This document shows positions 31,754 to 41,306 of a stretch of 41,740 bases of DNA, in pieces. This stretch comes from CAYTBN01 sp964542165 (lineage in GTDB: Bacteria; Myxococcota_A; UBA796; UBA9615; CAYRNR01). The position numbers and the translations under genes are program-made. Where the stretch lies: NCBI GenBank assembly GCA_964542165.1, contig CAZITQ010000058.1, positions 1 to 41,740 of the forward strand. Direction: 5' to 3'. How positions within the stretch are numbered: the stretch's first letter is position 1; every line of letters starts with the position of its first letter. Below the pieces are notes generated by a model. The model was given only the letters and a program-made list of their open reading frames with translations. It did not search any database and was not told where the DNA came from.

Positions 31754-32611
31754 CTAGCCCGACGAGCTGCGCTCGCAGGCGAACCGCTCCGGGCGGGACC
31801 GGGGCCCGCGGAGTCTGAGGATCAGGGCGACGAACGGGATGGCTACCCGCGCGAACGCGGGAGCTTCGCCTGGCGCAGAGGAAGCGGTCCACGTGCAGAG
31901 ACAGCCTCCCTGCGAGGCGTCGGGGGGTAGTGTGGCCGTCTCCTGGAGCTCGCCACAGTCCGCCTCGTTGATGAAGCCGTTGCAGTCGTTGTCGGCGGCG
32001 TCGAAGCAGATCTCGATCGCCCCCGGGTGGATCTCGTGCTGGACGTCGTCGCAGTCCTCGCCGTCGGGCCCGCCGTCGTAGCCGTCCCCGTCGATGTCCG
32101 TCAGATCCGCGCCGTCGCAGTCCTGGTCCAGGCCGTCGTAGGGGATCTCGTCCGCGCCCGGGTGGACGTCGGGATCGTCGTCGTCGCAGTCCACGACGCC
32201 GCTGCCGTCGTCGCAGGTGATGTGGCCATCGGCGTCCAGGTCCAGCTCCTCGTCCAGCCATACCCCGTCGCAGTCGCTGTCCGCACCGTCGCAGACCTCG
32301 TCCGCGCCCGGGTGGATCTCGGGATCCAGGTCGTTGCAGTCCGGCTCCCCGGACGGCCCCCCGCAGGGGGTGAAGCCGTCTCCGTCCGCATCGCTCCACA
32401 CCCCCTCGTCGACCCGCCCGTCGCAGTCGTCGTCGAGGCCGTTGCACTGCTCGGGGGCGCCGGGGAACGCTCCCGGATCCCCGTCGTCGCAGTCGTCCGC
32501 CCAGCCGGCGGGGCAGGAGAGGTCTCCGGGGGAGCCGTACCCGTCGCCATCCCCGTCGTCACATCCCGAGGGGCGCACCACGAAGGCCCGACCGGGCCCG
32601 ATCGGCCGCCC
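31754..32611 (-). pseudogene. Detached C-terminal half of an FG-GAP/MopE protein (downstream of an in-frame TGA)
   Basis: This stretch is in the same frame as the FG-GAP gene upstream and is separated from it only by the TGA at 32612-32614. It reads GRPIGPGRAFVVRPSGCDD, which matches the place in the intact paralogue (2388-5144) where the propeller ends (GQVYLVRG) and the acidic repeats begin. It then codes for MopE-type repeats (DCDDGDPGAFPGAPEQC, CDGADSDCDGVWLDEE) and ends with GGCLCTWTASS, a hydrophobic helix (VAIPFVALILRL) and Arg residues, a MYXO-CTERM-like tail. The first GTG (32581) has no ribosome site, so independent translation is unlikely. The codon pattern is still intact, which points to a recent nonsense change, read-through, or a base-call error. 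Confidence 0.75.
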
Positions 32612-34045
32612 TCACAATTCGCCCTTCTGCGCGGCTCCAATGGCGAGGTCGGGGCGTCCGTCCCCGTCGAGGTCACCCCCACCAGCCACCGACGTGCCCG
32701 CCTGGAGCCTCGCTTCGAAGCCCACCAGGGACGCGGACGAGGCGTCGGAGAGCGTGGAATCGGTCCAGCCCTGGATCCCCCCGAACAGAAGGTAGACCTG
32801 GCCTGCGCTTCCTCCGGCGTGGTCGTTGGTCGAAACTCCGACGATGACATCGTCGTAGCCGTCGCCGTCCAGGTCGCCCGCGGAACCGATCGCATCACCG
32901 GCCCGGTCGTAGATCGCCGCACCCCGGAAGGAGGCATCAGCCGCGGAGATCGGCGTGTCCGGTGCCCACCCGACGCTCCCGCCCAGGACGAGGTGGACCT
33001 TGCCGACAAAGGGGGGGACCTCGACGTCCGAAGGCGAGCCGATCAGGAGGTCGTCGTACCCGTCTCCGTTCACGTCACCGGCTCCACTCAGGTGCAGACC
33101 GATGCGCTCGGAGTCGCGCTCTCCCACGAAGGACGGGGCCGTGTCCAGGGACTCCCCCCCCCTCCATCCGCCCGGGATCCCGAAGACGATCACGGCGGCC
33201 CCGGCTCGGTTCACGACACGCTCCGTGTCCGGGGCGCCCACGACGAGATCCGGGAGCCCGTCTCCGTTGAGATCCCCTGGCCCCGTGATTTCCTCGCCCG
33301 CTCCCTCGAGGGTCTCGCCGCAGAACCAGGCGCCGGCCTGGGCCAGGGGGGTGTGCATCGCCCAGTCCTCGGAGTGGCCGTGGATCACGTAGACCTTGCC
33401 GGCGCTGATTGCGCACGCGCCGGACCCGGATGCGCCGATGGCGAAGTCGTCGAATCCGTCCTGGTCGGCGTCTCCGATGCCTGCGAGACCGCCGCCGGCG
33501 TGGTCATGCATCTCCTCCCCCCAGAAGGAGGCATCGACGTCGCCGATGGGCGTGTCCATCGCCCAGCCCGAGGGCCGGCCCATCACCAGATAGACCTCGC
33601 CGGTGCCGTAGGTCATTCCGTAGTTGTACGGAGCGGAGATGAGCACGTCGGCGTACCCGTCTCCGTTCACGTCGCCGACCGCCTCGATGTCGCTCTGGTT
33701 GCCCCAGTTGCCGGACTCGCCCACGAACGAGGCGTCGACCTCGGCGAGCGAGACGTCCGTCGACCAGGAAACGCCGTGGCCCAGAACCAGGTAGACCTGG
33801 CCTGCGCCCTCACCCCCCTCGTCGTTGTACCGCGCCTCGATCATCAGGTCGTCGTAGCCGTCTCCGTTCACGTCGCCCACGATCTCGACGTCGCTCCCCG
33901 CGTAGTCCTCGTCCGCCTCACCCACGTAGGATGCGTCCGCCCGTTCCAGGTCCTGGACCATGGTCCAGGCGCCTGCGGAGGCGGGGGCTACCACCGTGAT
34001 GAATCCCACCGTCACGCGCGTCAGCGTGTTCTGTCGGATGTCCAT
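32612..34045 (-). CDS. Secreted FG-GAP propeller protein, truncated by an in-frame TGA
   Basis: 477 aa to the TGA. The ATG at 34045 has GGGGAGG ten bases upstream and starts a signal peptide (VTVGFITVVAPASAGA). Seven FG-GAP units follow, each with a D-x-[DN]-x-D-G loop (GDVNGDGYDDLMIEARYND, GDVNGDGYADVLISAPYN, through GDLDGDGRPDLAIGAAQKGE), the same seven-blade design as the protein at 2388-5144. The stop falls in blade seven just after the calcium loop, before the strand that would close the propeller. As read, the product would be secreted without its MopE repeats or membrane anchor. It is the last gene before the convergent phosphofructokinase and lies 104 bp downstream of glmS on the same strand. 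Confidence 0.82.
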   Translation of the reverse strand: MDIRQNTLTRVTVGFITVVAPASAGAWTMVQDLERADASYVGEADEDYAGSDVEIVGDVNGDGYDDLMIEARYNDEGGEGAGQVYLVLGHGVSWSTDVSLAEVDASFVGESGNWGNQSDIEAVGDVNGDGYADVLISAPYNYGMTYGTGEVYLVMGRPSGWAMDTPIGDVDASFWGEEMHDHAGGGLAGIGDADQDGFDDFAIGASGSGACAISAGKVYVIHGHSEDWAMHTPLAQAGAWFCGETLEGAGEEITGPGDLNGDGLPDLVVGAPDTERVVNRAGAAVIVFGIPGGWRGGESLDTAPSFVGERDSERIGLHLSGAGDVNGDGYDDLLIGSPSDVEVPPFVGKVHLVLGGSVGWAPDTPISAADASFRGAAIYDRAGDAIGSAGDLDGDGYDDVIVGVSTNDHAGGSAGQVYLLFGGIQGWTDSTLSDASSASLVGFEARLQAGTSVAGGGDLDGDGRPDLAIGAAQKGEL

Positions 34046-34149
34046 GGACGGCGAACCTCCCCGTGCCCGAGAGAACCCCTTTGCTGGGGCATCGGACGGA
34101 CACGCTCTTGCTTGAGGAAACCGGGAGGGGAGGGGAAGCGGCTCGGGAA

Positions 34150-36696
34150 TCAGTCGACGGTGATCGACTTGCTCACGTTCTTGGGCACGTCGGGGTGGAC
34201 CCCGTGGTTCTCGACCGCGGACTTGTTCAGGTACTTCATCTTGTCCACGGACATCCGGAAGGCCAGCAGCTGCAGGGCCACGGCGGCCTGGTAGACGAAC
34301 ATGGTCTTGTCGAACATGGTCGGCACGCGGATGAACTTGCAGTAATAGTGCTCGAAGCCCGCCGGAACCCCCTCCACCGCCTTGCGCAGCTCCTCGTTGT
34401 CCCGGGCGATGAGCACGATGTCCGCCCCGCGGATCTTGTGGGTGTGGATCTGGCTGATGGTGATCTGGACGTCCCGCTCGTCGGGGGGGCAGAAGAAGAT
34501 CAGCGGGTAGTTGGAGAAGTAGTTCTCGAGATCGATTCGCTTGCGGTAGAGGTCGATGGCGTTTCGGACCCGCGGCAGGGCCGATCGGCCGCCGGCGCCG
34601 CCCGGCGTGTCCAGGCGCAGCTCCTGGAAACCCACGTCCTTGAGCATCGCCGGGACGCCCTCGAGCGTGGCCTTCTTGCCCCCGGCGCGGCGGGTGGAGT
34701 CCAGCTCGCCGAAGAGCTCGAAGGCGTCCATCAGCAGGTGTTCCAGGTCCGCCAGCGAGAAGATGGTGTTCTTGCCCAGGATGGTGTTGGGACCGTGCTT
34801 GAACTCGGCGGCGTCGTAGCCCTCGGTGTGGTTGAGCACCACCTCGCGGATCTTGAGCGCCCCCTCCTTGGCCAGGCCGATCATCGAGGTGCCGAGGATG
34901 TGGAGCGAGGGCTTGAGGAACATCTTCAGCGCCACCTCGGCGATGTCCTCCTCCACGGCGCGTAGGGTGAAGTCGATGACGGTGCGGACCCGGGCGATCT
35001 GCTCCTCCGCCTCCTCGGCCGAGCCCGAGATCATGCAGGCCAGCAGGTGGAACAGCGCGACCTGGCTGATGAAGGACTTGGTGGCGGCCACCGCGATCTC
35101 GGGGCCGCAGAGGATGGGCAGGAAGAAGTCGGACTTCTCCTGGGGGATGGTCGACAGCTCGTTGTTGACCATCGAGACCAGCTTGACCTTCTTGCCGTAG
35201 CGGTCCCGCACGTCGTTGAAGATGTCCAGCAGGTCCTTGGTCTCGCCGGACTGGGTGACGCCGAGCACGATGTCGTTGGGGGACAGGGCGTCGATGTACA
35301 TGGAGCGGAACATGCCCGGATTGACCGGCACGATGCCCACGCCCGCGATCTCGTGGAACAGGTACGCCCCCACCAGACAGGCGTGGTACGAGGTACCGGC
35401 GCCGATGGTGAACAGGCGGCCGCCCTTCTCCTTGGCGCGGCGCAGCAGGGTCGCCATCTCGTCCCGGTACCAGGTGGTCTTGCGCTTCTTCTTCCAGATC
35501 ACGACCTGGTCGAGCAGCCACAGGGGCGTGCGGTAGGCGCGGCCGAGTTCGAAGAGCTCACCCAGCAGCTGCGCCTCGTCGGAGGCGAAGGCCAGCGGTG
35601 CCCGACCCTTGGGCGCGTCGAACCCCTCGGCCTTCGCGGCATCGACCAGCGCGACGAACTTGTCGTCGCCCAGCAGCGCGTCCAGGGCGGTCTTGAGCTC
35701 CGCCCGGTCGAAGATGTCGTAGAGCTTGAGCAGGTCGAAGACGATGTCCTTGCAGGCCGGTCGCTGGGCCTCGAAGATGCGGTACAGCTGCTCCTCGTCG
35801 TCGTCCATGAAGTAGTACTGCAGCAGCCGGTCCACGTTCTCGGCCGCCGTGTAGATCTCCTGGTGCATGAAGTAGCGGTAGCGGCTCTGGAGCGAGATGT
35901 CGGCGATGTTCAGCCGCGAGCGCTTGAGCCGGGGCACCCTCTCGCCGTTTCGGGACAGGGAGAAGACCTTGTACTCGCCGTGGGTGAAGTACATGCCCTC
36001 GCCCTCGGACAGGGGGATCAGGTAGCGGGTCTTGGACAGCACCGACGTCAGGTCCGACGACACCACGATGAACTCGCCGGCCGCGTCGCTGCCCTTGCCG
36101 GCGTACAGCGACGAGCCGGACTTCATGGCGAACACGCCGGGCAGGTCGGGGAAGGCCACGCAGGCCGCGTAGCTGCCCTCCACCTTGCGCTGGGCCCGGC
36201 GGATGGCGCGGATCATCGCCTTGATCCGCGAGGCGTCGGTGCGGGGCCTGCGGCCGCGGGTCACCTCGTCGTAGTAGTGCTCCACCACGTGGACCAGCAT
36301 CTCGCCGTCGTTGTCCGACAGCACGTGGTGGCCGTTGTCGGCCAGGAACTCCTTGAGGGTGTCGGTGTTGGAGATGTTGCCGTTGTGGGCGCCGACCATG
36401 GGCACGCGGCAAGCCACCTGGTGGGGCTGGGCGTTGGTGTCGGTCACCGAGCCGTACGTGGCCCAGCGGACCTGTCCGATGAACTTGTGGCCCGCGTCCC
36501 GCTCCATCTCCAGCTGGCGCACCACCCGGGTGGGCGAGCCGACCTTCTTCTTGAGCACCACCGACCCGTCGTCCTGGAAGAACGCCGCCCCGGTCGAGTC
36601 GTACCCCCGGTACTCGAGCTTCTTGAGCAGCTCGGAGGCCTCCACCCCCAGCTGCCGGACCACGTGGTCGTACACGATCGACACCACTCCGCACAT
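34150..36696 (-). CDS. glmS: Glutamine--fructose-6-phosphate aminotransferase (isomerizing), oversized form
   Basis: 848 aa, against about 610 for typical GlmS. The ATG at 36696 has GAGGAG eight bases upstream, and removal of Met exposes the catalytic Cys of MCGVVS. The enzyme makes glucosamine 6-phosphate, the first step to UDP-GlcNAc for peptidoglycan and LPS. The glutaminase domain shows EYRGYDSTG, RWATYGSVTDTNAQPH and GAHNGNISN. The isomerase part has GAGTSYHACLVG, VTQSGETKD, EIAVAATKSF, AEFKHGP and the end VPKNVSKSITVD, so all key motifs are present. The extra length sits in two places: about 120 residues after FMHQEIY, before the first SIS domain, and about 100 residues after the KHGP motif in the second. 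No glmS ribozyme was recognised upstream. Activity is expected. Confidence 0.95.
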   Translation of the reverse strand: MCGVVSIVYDHVVRQLGVEASELLKKLEYRGYDSTGAAFFQDDGSVVLKKKVGSPTRVVRQLEMERDAGHKFIGQVRWATYGSVTDTNAQPHQVACRVPMVGAHNGNISNTDTLKEFLADNGHHVLSDNDGEMLVHVVEHYYDEVTRGRRPRTDASRIKAMIRAIRRAQRKVEGSYAACVAFPDLPGVFAMKSGSSLYAGKGSDAAGEFIVVSSDLTSVLSKTRYLIPLSEGEGMYFTHGEYKVFSLSRNGERVPRLKRSRLNIADISLQSRYRYFMHQEIYTAAENVDRLLQYYFMDDDEEQLYRIFEAQRPACKDIVFDLLKLYDIFDRAELKTALDALLGDDKFVALVDAAKAEGFDAPKGRAPLAFASDEAQLLGELFELGRAYRTPLWLLDQVVIWKKKRKTTWYRDEMATLLRRAKEKGGRLFTIGAGTSYHACLVGAYLFHEIAGVGIVPVNPGMFRSMYIDALSPNDIVLGVTQSGETKDLLDIFNDVRDRYGKKVKLVSMVNNELSTIPQEKSDFFLPILCGPEIAVAATKSFISQVALFHLLACMISGSAEEAEEQIARVRTVIDFTLRAVEEDIAEVALKMFLKPSLHILGTSMIGLAKEGALKIREVVLNHTEGYDAAEFKHGPNTILGKNTIFSLADLEHLLMDAFELFGELDSTRRAGGKKATLEGVPAMLKDVGFQELRLDTPGGAGGRSALPRVRNAIDLYRKRIDLENYFSNYPLIFFCPPDERDVQITISQIHTHKIRGADIVLIARDNEELRKAVEGVPAGFEHYYCKFIRVPTMFDKTMFVYQAAVALQLLAFRMSVDKMKYLNKSAVENHGVHPDVPKNVSKSITVD

Positions 36697-36776
36697 GGCC
36701 GTATCTCCTCGCGTCCCCCGGATCGGGGGGTCGAAACGATAGCAGGGACGGGGGTGGGGCGCACGTGGAAGCGGGG

Positions 36777-39700
36777 TCAGGGGGAGGGGGCCAGGGCATC
36801 CACGACCCGAGCGACGATCTCGGAGGCGAGGGCCCCGAGGGCGTCGGGGGAGCCCGACACGTCGAAGCGATCGACCCGGTCCCCGTCCCGGACCAGGGTG
36901 ACGGTGACGTCGACCTGTCCCCCGGCCTCGTCGTAGGAGGCCACGATCCGGATCCCCCCCGGCAGGTCGTCGGCGTCCACGTACACGGCCTTGCCGCGCT
37001 CCCGGGCGCTGCGCAGCTCCCTCAGGGCGGCCCTGAGGTGGGGCTCCAGGCCCAGCGCGTCGAACCCCTCGGTCGAGTGGAAGGCGCGCGGCTGCAAGAG
37101 AACGGGCAGGACCTCTGCGAGCGGTATCCGCAGGCGGTCCTCGGGTGCGAGCAGACCTATGGAGAAGCTGGCCGCGTCGGGGGCCATCACCCGGGGCCGC
37201 TGGATCCCGCCGACGTGGGCGGCGAGCGCGGGCACCCGGTCCACCGCGTAGTGGAACAAGGCGGAGACGTCGACCTCGTTGTCCTGCTGAAGGGCGGCGC
37301 CCCGCATTCCCTCCAGGAGGGCATAGGTGAGCACGCCCTGGCCGAACCGGGTGGCCTCGTAGCTGGCCTGGTCCGCCGCCGACCCCATCAGGGCGTGGAG
37401 TCCGGTGCGCCGCCTCAGGCGGTCGATGGCACGGATCTGATCGCCGTTGATGTCCCGGCTCGCCAGCAGGGAGGGGGCGACGGCCCCGGCCGCGCAGGTG
37501 TCCAGGACGAGCACCTGCTTCAGTGCAGGCACGGCGTTGAGCCACTCGGCCAGGCGTTCGCTGGTCACGGCCGTGGTGGAGAGGACGGCCGGATCGCGCA
37601 GCACCGAGCTGTCCGTGCTTCGCGCTTCCTGGGTGAGGTAGGCGTAGGTGCTGTTGCGCTCGGGCATCGCCACACCGTGCCCCGCCAGGTAGATCACGAC
37701 GACGTCACCGGTGTTCGAGCCGCGGAGCCGCTCGAAGGCGGCGGTCAGGTTGGCCGACGAGGGGAGGGCGGCCGTGGGGTCGTCGACGTCGGCGAGCAGC
37801 TCCAGGTGGACCCTGTCGGGGCCGAACAAGCGCGCCGCGCCGATCTCCAGGGCGGTGGCGAAGTCTCGGGCGTCCTTGGCGGCGTAGCCCAGATCGATGT
37901 CGTCTCCCTCGTAGTCGGAGACGCCGGCGACGACTGCCCACAGGTGGGGAGCGGTTTCCTGCACCTGTCCGGGGGCCGTCCAGGCGACCCGTGCTCCTCG
38001 GCCCGCCAGAAATCCGTCGGCGTTCCAGGGTACGAACCGGATGTCGTTGGACTCCCCGGCGCGGAGGGCGGGGGAGCTGGCGATGTCGACGGTCAGCTCG
38101 GCTGTCGCCGCTCCCTGGCTGGCCTCGGGGACCAGGAGCCCCGGAAGCTCCTTGTCGTTGACGAAGACCTGGAGCGGGCCGAATCCTCCGCCCCGTTCCT
38201 CGAGCTCGATGAGGAACTCGCCCTCCTCGCTGGACGAGCGGATGTGGACGTCGGGGTACAGGGTCACGTCGCCCAGGCGCCCCACGTCCCTCAACGGTAT
38301 GTCCCGGTGGAGCTTCTTCAGCAGGCCCGGCTCGAAGTACCGTTCCCGCAGCTGGGAGAGCTCGATGGGCTCGGTCCCCACGACCCAGTGCAGGCCCGCG
38401 ACGTCGCCGCGTCCCGAGCCGTCGTAGCGGCCGGCCTCGTCCGCCACCGCCCATTGCCCGTCGACGAAGGAAACGAGGACGGCGACGCAGGATCCGGTCG
38501 CGGTGTCCCACATGCGGAGGGTGCCGTCGAGGCTCCCCGAGTAGAGCCAGCGGCCGTCCCGCGAGAACGTGACGGCCTTGACCTGGTTGCGGTGGCCCTC
38601 GAGGCGGTGCAGCAACTCGCCGGTCCGGGGATGCCACAGGAGGATGTCGCCGCCCCATCCGCCTGTCGCGGCGCGTTCGCCGTTGGGGGAGATGGCAACG
38701 GCCTGGATCAGCTCCGGATGGGGAAGCCTCCGGACAGGGGACCTGGATGCCACGTCCCAGACGATGGCGCTGTCGTCGGGTCCATTGGTGATGGCCAGGA
38801 CGCAGTCGTCGGTCAGGTCCAGGTCGTTGGCATCGACCGGGAGGTCCTCGATGCCCCATACCGTGGGCACGGGAGGCTCCTCCAGTCGCCACTCCACCAC
38901 GCCAGGATCGAGCTGCCAGTAGCGCGGGCCGACGGCCAGGACTCGATCCGCGCCGCACAGAAATCGCGCGCCGTCCTGGTGACCATCGAAGCCCGACATC
39001 GGCTCCTCGGACTGCAGATCGAAGACCGTCGAGTACCCGTTGTCGGCGCCCGCGGCCAGGAGACGATCGTCGGGCGAGAAATCGAGGGAATCGATGCCAT
39101 TGGTGCTTCCCGACGGGTGCAACTGGCCGACGGGCGTGTACTCGGGGAAGGCCCACAGACAGACGCGGCTTTCCTGGACCTCGTCCGCGGGGATGTCCCG
39201 GTCCATCCCCGTCGCCCGCCTGCCACCCACGGCCAGGAGCCCCTCGTCGCTCGTCATGGCGATGGACTGGGCGGTGGTATCGGGGCACTCGGCCACTCGC
39301 GTCCGGAGGCCGCCCTCCAGGTCCCAGACGTGGACCGTGCCGTCCCGTACCACGGACATGAGGTGACGCCCCGACGGCGAAAGCCGCAGCGTGTCGACGG
39401 CGAGGGCCCCTCCGATCAGGTATCGCCGTGTCTCGCCCACCTCCACCTCGTGGGTTGCCGCCCGCGTCCCCGTGGCCGTGATCACGAACCTGCCGTCCGG
39501 CGTGCCGGCAGCGCCTCCGACTCCGGACCCGTACCCGAGGGGGACCGTGCGTCTGACCTCGCCGGTTCTCGTCCAGATCTTCAGGTACGTCTGACCGGAG
39601 GACCGGCGGCCGCCTGAGTGCCCGGCGTCGTCTTCCACGCCCGCGATCCACAGGTGGTCGTCGTCGGGCAGGTAGGCGCCCGCGATGGAGTCGCAGTTCA

Positions 39701-40499
39701 CGCAGGACGAACGACCGGGAAAGGAGCGGACCACCGCCCCCGTGGCCACGTCCCAGGTTCGGGCGACGTACGTTCCATCCGTCGACAGCAGCTCCGTGCC
39801 GTCCGGCGAGAAGTCCAGCGAGGCGATGGTGGCGAATCCCAGGGATTCGATCCGTCGCTTCCGGGCCTCGGAGCGCCAGATCTCCCGGTGGGTGAGGGCG
39901 TTCCAGAGCATGACGACCCCGTCTTCGCCACCGGTGGCCAGCCAGCGGCCGTCCGGGGAAAAAGCGACGGCGGTCACGTCGTCCGTGTGGGCGGGAATCC
40001 GTTCGGGACTCCGGCGAGATCCTGGCTCCCACAAGCTGAGCCAGCCCGATTGGTCTCCGGCTACCAGGTGGTCGCCATCGGGCGAATAGGCCACGGACCG
40101 ACCCCAGCCCTCCAGCTGATGCACCTGGCCCGATTCACCCGTGGCGACCTCCCACAGCCGGACCGTCCCGTCCCAGCTGGCGCTGGCCAGCTCCGTCCCG
40201 TCCGGGGAGAAAGCGACGTCGTCGACCAAGTCCTCGTGGCCGTACAGCGACCGGATCTCGAGCCCGCTCTGAAGATCCCAGAGCTTGATCGAGTCGTCCT
40301 CGCTCCCCGTGGCCACGATATGCCCGTCGGGAGAGACCGCGACGGCGTAGATCGGCTCACTGTGGCCGGTCTGGACCACCAACTCCGCGTCGGTGGCGGG
40401 GGCTTCTTTGGCTCCGGCGCCTGCGCAGACGAGGGCGATTCCGGTGACCACCGTCAGGGAACGCGCCGCGGGCGCAATTGGGCTCAGTGATCCGATCAT
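36777..40499 (-). CDS. Secreted WD40-repeat protein with C-terminal caspase-like (C14) domain
   Basis: 1240 aa. The ATG at 40499 gives a signal peptide (SLTVVTGIALVCAGAGA); no clear ribosome site is visible. From about residue 40 to 690 there are about twelve WD40 units (SIKLWDLQSG, TVRLWEVATG, DILLWHPRTG, TLRMWDTATG), enough for two propellers, with SPDG phrases between strands. A beta-rich linker precedes a caspase fold starting at HLWAVVAGVSDYEG (about 850). The catalytic dyad is present: His941 in YLAGHG and Cys1002 in VLDTCAAG. The last about 230 residues are a mixed domain of unknown role. Bacterial WD40-caspase fusions are known, usually thought to be cytosolic signalling or death proteases; a signal peptide is noteworthy. 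The client is unknown. The transposase-like gene ends 15 bp upstream. Confidence 0.9.
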   Translation of the reverse strand: MIGSLSPIAPAARSLTVVTGIALVCAGAGAKEAPATDAELVVQTGHSEPIYAVAVSPDGHIVATGSEDDSIKLWDLQSGLEIRSLYGHEDLVDDVAFSPDGTELASASWDGTVRLWEVATGESGQVHQLEGWGRSVAYSPDGDHLVAGDQSGWLSLWEPGSRRSPERIPAHTDDVTAVAFSPDGRWLATGGEDGVVMLWNALTHREIWRSEARKRRIESLGFATIASLDFSPDGTELLSTDGTYVARTWDVATGAVVRSFPGRSSCVNCDSIAGAYLPDDDHLWIAGVEDDAGHSGGRRSSGQTYLKIWTRTGEVRRTVPLGYGSGVGGAAGTPDGRFVITATGTRAATHEVEVGETRRYLIGGALAVDTLRLSPSGRHLMSVVRDGTVHVWDLEGGLRTRVAECPDTTAQSIAMTSDEGLLAVGGRRATGMDRDIPADEVQESRVCLWAFPEYTPVGQLHPSGSTNGIDSLDFSPDDRLLAAGADNGYSTVFDLQSEEPMSGFDGHQDGARFLCGADRVLAVGPRYWQLDPGVVEWRLEEPPVPTVWGIEDLPVDANDLDLTDDCVLAITNGPDDSAIVWDVASRSPVRRLPHPELIQAVAISPNGERAATGGWGGDILLWHPRTGELLHRLEGHRNQVKAVTFSRDGRWLYSGSLDGTLRMWDTATGSCVAVLVSFVDGQWAVADEAGRYDGSGRGDVAGLHWVVGTEPIELSQLRERYFEPGLLKKLHRDIPLRDVGRLGDVTLYPDVHIRSSSEEGEFLIELEERGGGFGPLQVFVNDKELPGLLVPEASQGAATAELTVDIASSPALRAGESNDIRFVPWNADGFLAGRGARVAWTAPGQVQETAPHLWAVVAGVSDYEGDDIDLGYAAKDARDFATALEIGAARLFGPDRVHLELLADVDDPTAALPSSANLTAAFERLRGSNTGDVVVIYLAGHGVAMPERNSTYAYLTQEARSTDSSVLRDPAVLSTTAVTSERLAEWLNAVPALKQVLVLDTCAAGAVAPSLLASRDINGDQIRAIDRLRRRTGLHALMGSAADQASYEATRFGQGVLTYALLEGMRGAALQQDNEVDVSALFHYAVDRVPALAAHVGGIQRPRVMAPDAASFSIGLLAPEDRLRIPLAEVLPVLLQPRAFHSTEGFDALGLEPHLRAALRELRSARERGKAVYVDADDLPGGIRIVASYDEAGGQVDVTVTLVRDGDRVDRFDVSGSPDALGALASEIVARVVDALAPSP

Positions 40500-40514
40500 G
40501 CGGAGATGATACGC

Positions 40515-41306
40515 CTAGCTGCCCAGCCGATCCCCCGTCACCGCTTCCTCCAGGGCCAGGCGGAAGGCGACGGATTCGAGCACGGCGGGGGCGACATCCT
40601 TGGCCGCCAGCCGCAGGACGGCCTGGGGGGTGACCCCGAGGACGTGGACCAGCTCGGACGTGGGGATGCCGGCGATGCGGCCCAGGTGGCTGGCAGCGGC
40701 GCGGGCGAGGGAGACGGGGGCGCGCTTGCCGGTCAGGGGGAAGGGCTCGGCGAGGGTGGCGGCGGCGGCGCGGCAGAGGCGGTCGGCGCCCAGGCGGCGG
40801 ATGCGGTCGCCGTCGACAGGCGTCAGCTCGGTCTTCGGGAGGCCGACGGTGGCGTAGGCCTCGCGGAGGCGGAAGCGGGGGAGGGCCTCGGCGAGGCGGG
40901 TCGTCAGGGCGAAGCCGGGCACGGCGCGGGCGCCGGCCAGGTCGGGGAAGCACGAGCCGCTCCACAGGGCCGGGTGAGCGGGGAGACCGTGCTTCTTGGG
41001 CTGCTCCAGCACGTAGGTCACCAGCCACTGCATGTGGGCCCGGGATTCGACGGACCGGATGTGGGCGGGATCCAGGGGGCCTGCGGCCAGCTTCCGCATC
41101 GCCACCAGGCCGTTGCGGGCCACCCGGCCGGCGACCTTGCGATCGCACTCCACGACCAGGTGGACGTGGTCGTCCACGATGGCGAACAGCATCGCCCACT
41201 CCCCGGCTACCCGGGCCAGCGCCCGCACCGCGCCCAGCCGGGCCGGCTCGTTCGGAAACAGGGCTACACGTCCATCCGAAGCCCAGGTCAGGTGCCAGGT
41301 GGCCAT
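40515..41306 (-). CDS. Y1/HUH transposase-like protein (REP-associated transposase type)
   Basis: 263 aa. The ATG at 41306 has GAGAGGAG six bases upstream. The first about 120 residues fit the Y1 transposase fold: AIVDDHVHLVVE holds the HUH metal pair (His47, His49), and MQWLVTYVLEQPKKHGL holds the candidate nucleophile Tyr98 in the context Y-V-L-x-x-P-x-x-x-G-L seen in this superfamily. RAYT proteins nick and join single-stranded DNA at REP palindromes. The remaining about 140 residues form a helical extension that may contain a helix-turn-helix (LGRIAGIPTSELVHVLGVT). No flanking REP array or terminal repeats were seen, apart from one small palindrome at 41664-41678, so it may be a domesticated single-copy gene. 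Confidence 0.82.
   Translation of the reverse strand: MATWHLTWASDGRVALFPNEPARLGAVRALARVAGEWAMLFAIVDDHVHLVVECDRKVAGRVARNGLVAMRKLAAGPLDPAHIRSVESRAHMQWLVTYVLEQPKKHGLPAHPALWSGSCFPDLAGARAVPGFALTTRLAEALPRFRLREAYATVGLPKTELTPVDGDRIRRLGADRLCRAAAATLAEPFPLTGKRAPVSLARAAASHLGRIAGIPTSELVHVLGVTPQAVLRLAAKDVAPAVLESVAFRLALEEAVTGDRLGS

Noticed and set aside
32590..32614. Selenocysteine at the TGA of the second FG-GAP gene, given the GC-rich possible stem after it
   Set aside because: The intact paralogue has no Cys at this place, the stem is short and imperfect, and a secreted propeller is not a known selenoprotein.
36697..36776. glmS ribozyme/riboswitch upstream of glmS
   Set aside because: Only 80 bases separate the genes and I see none of the conserved ribozyme core; this element is typical of Firmicutes.
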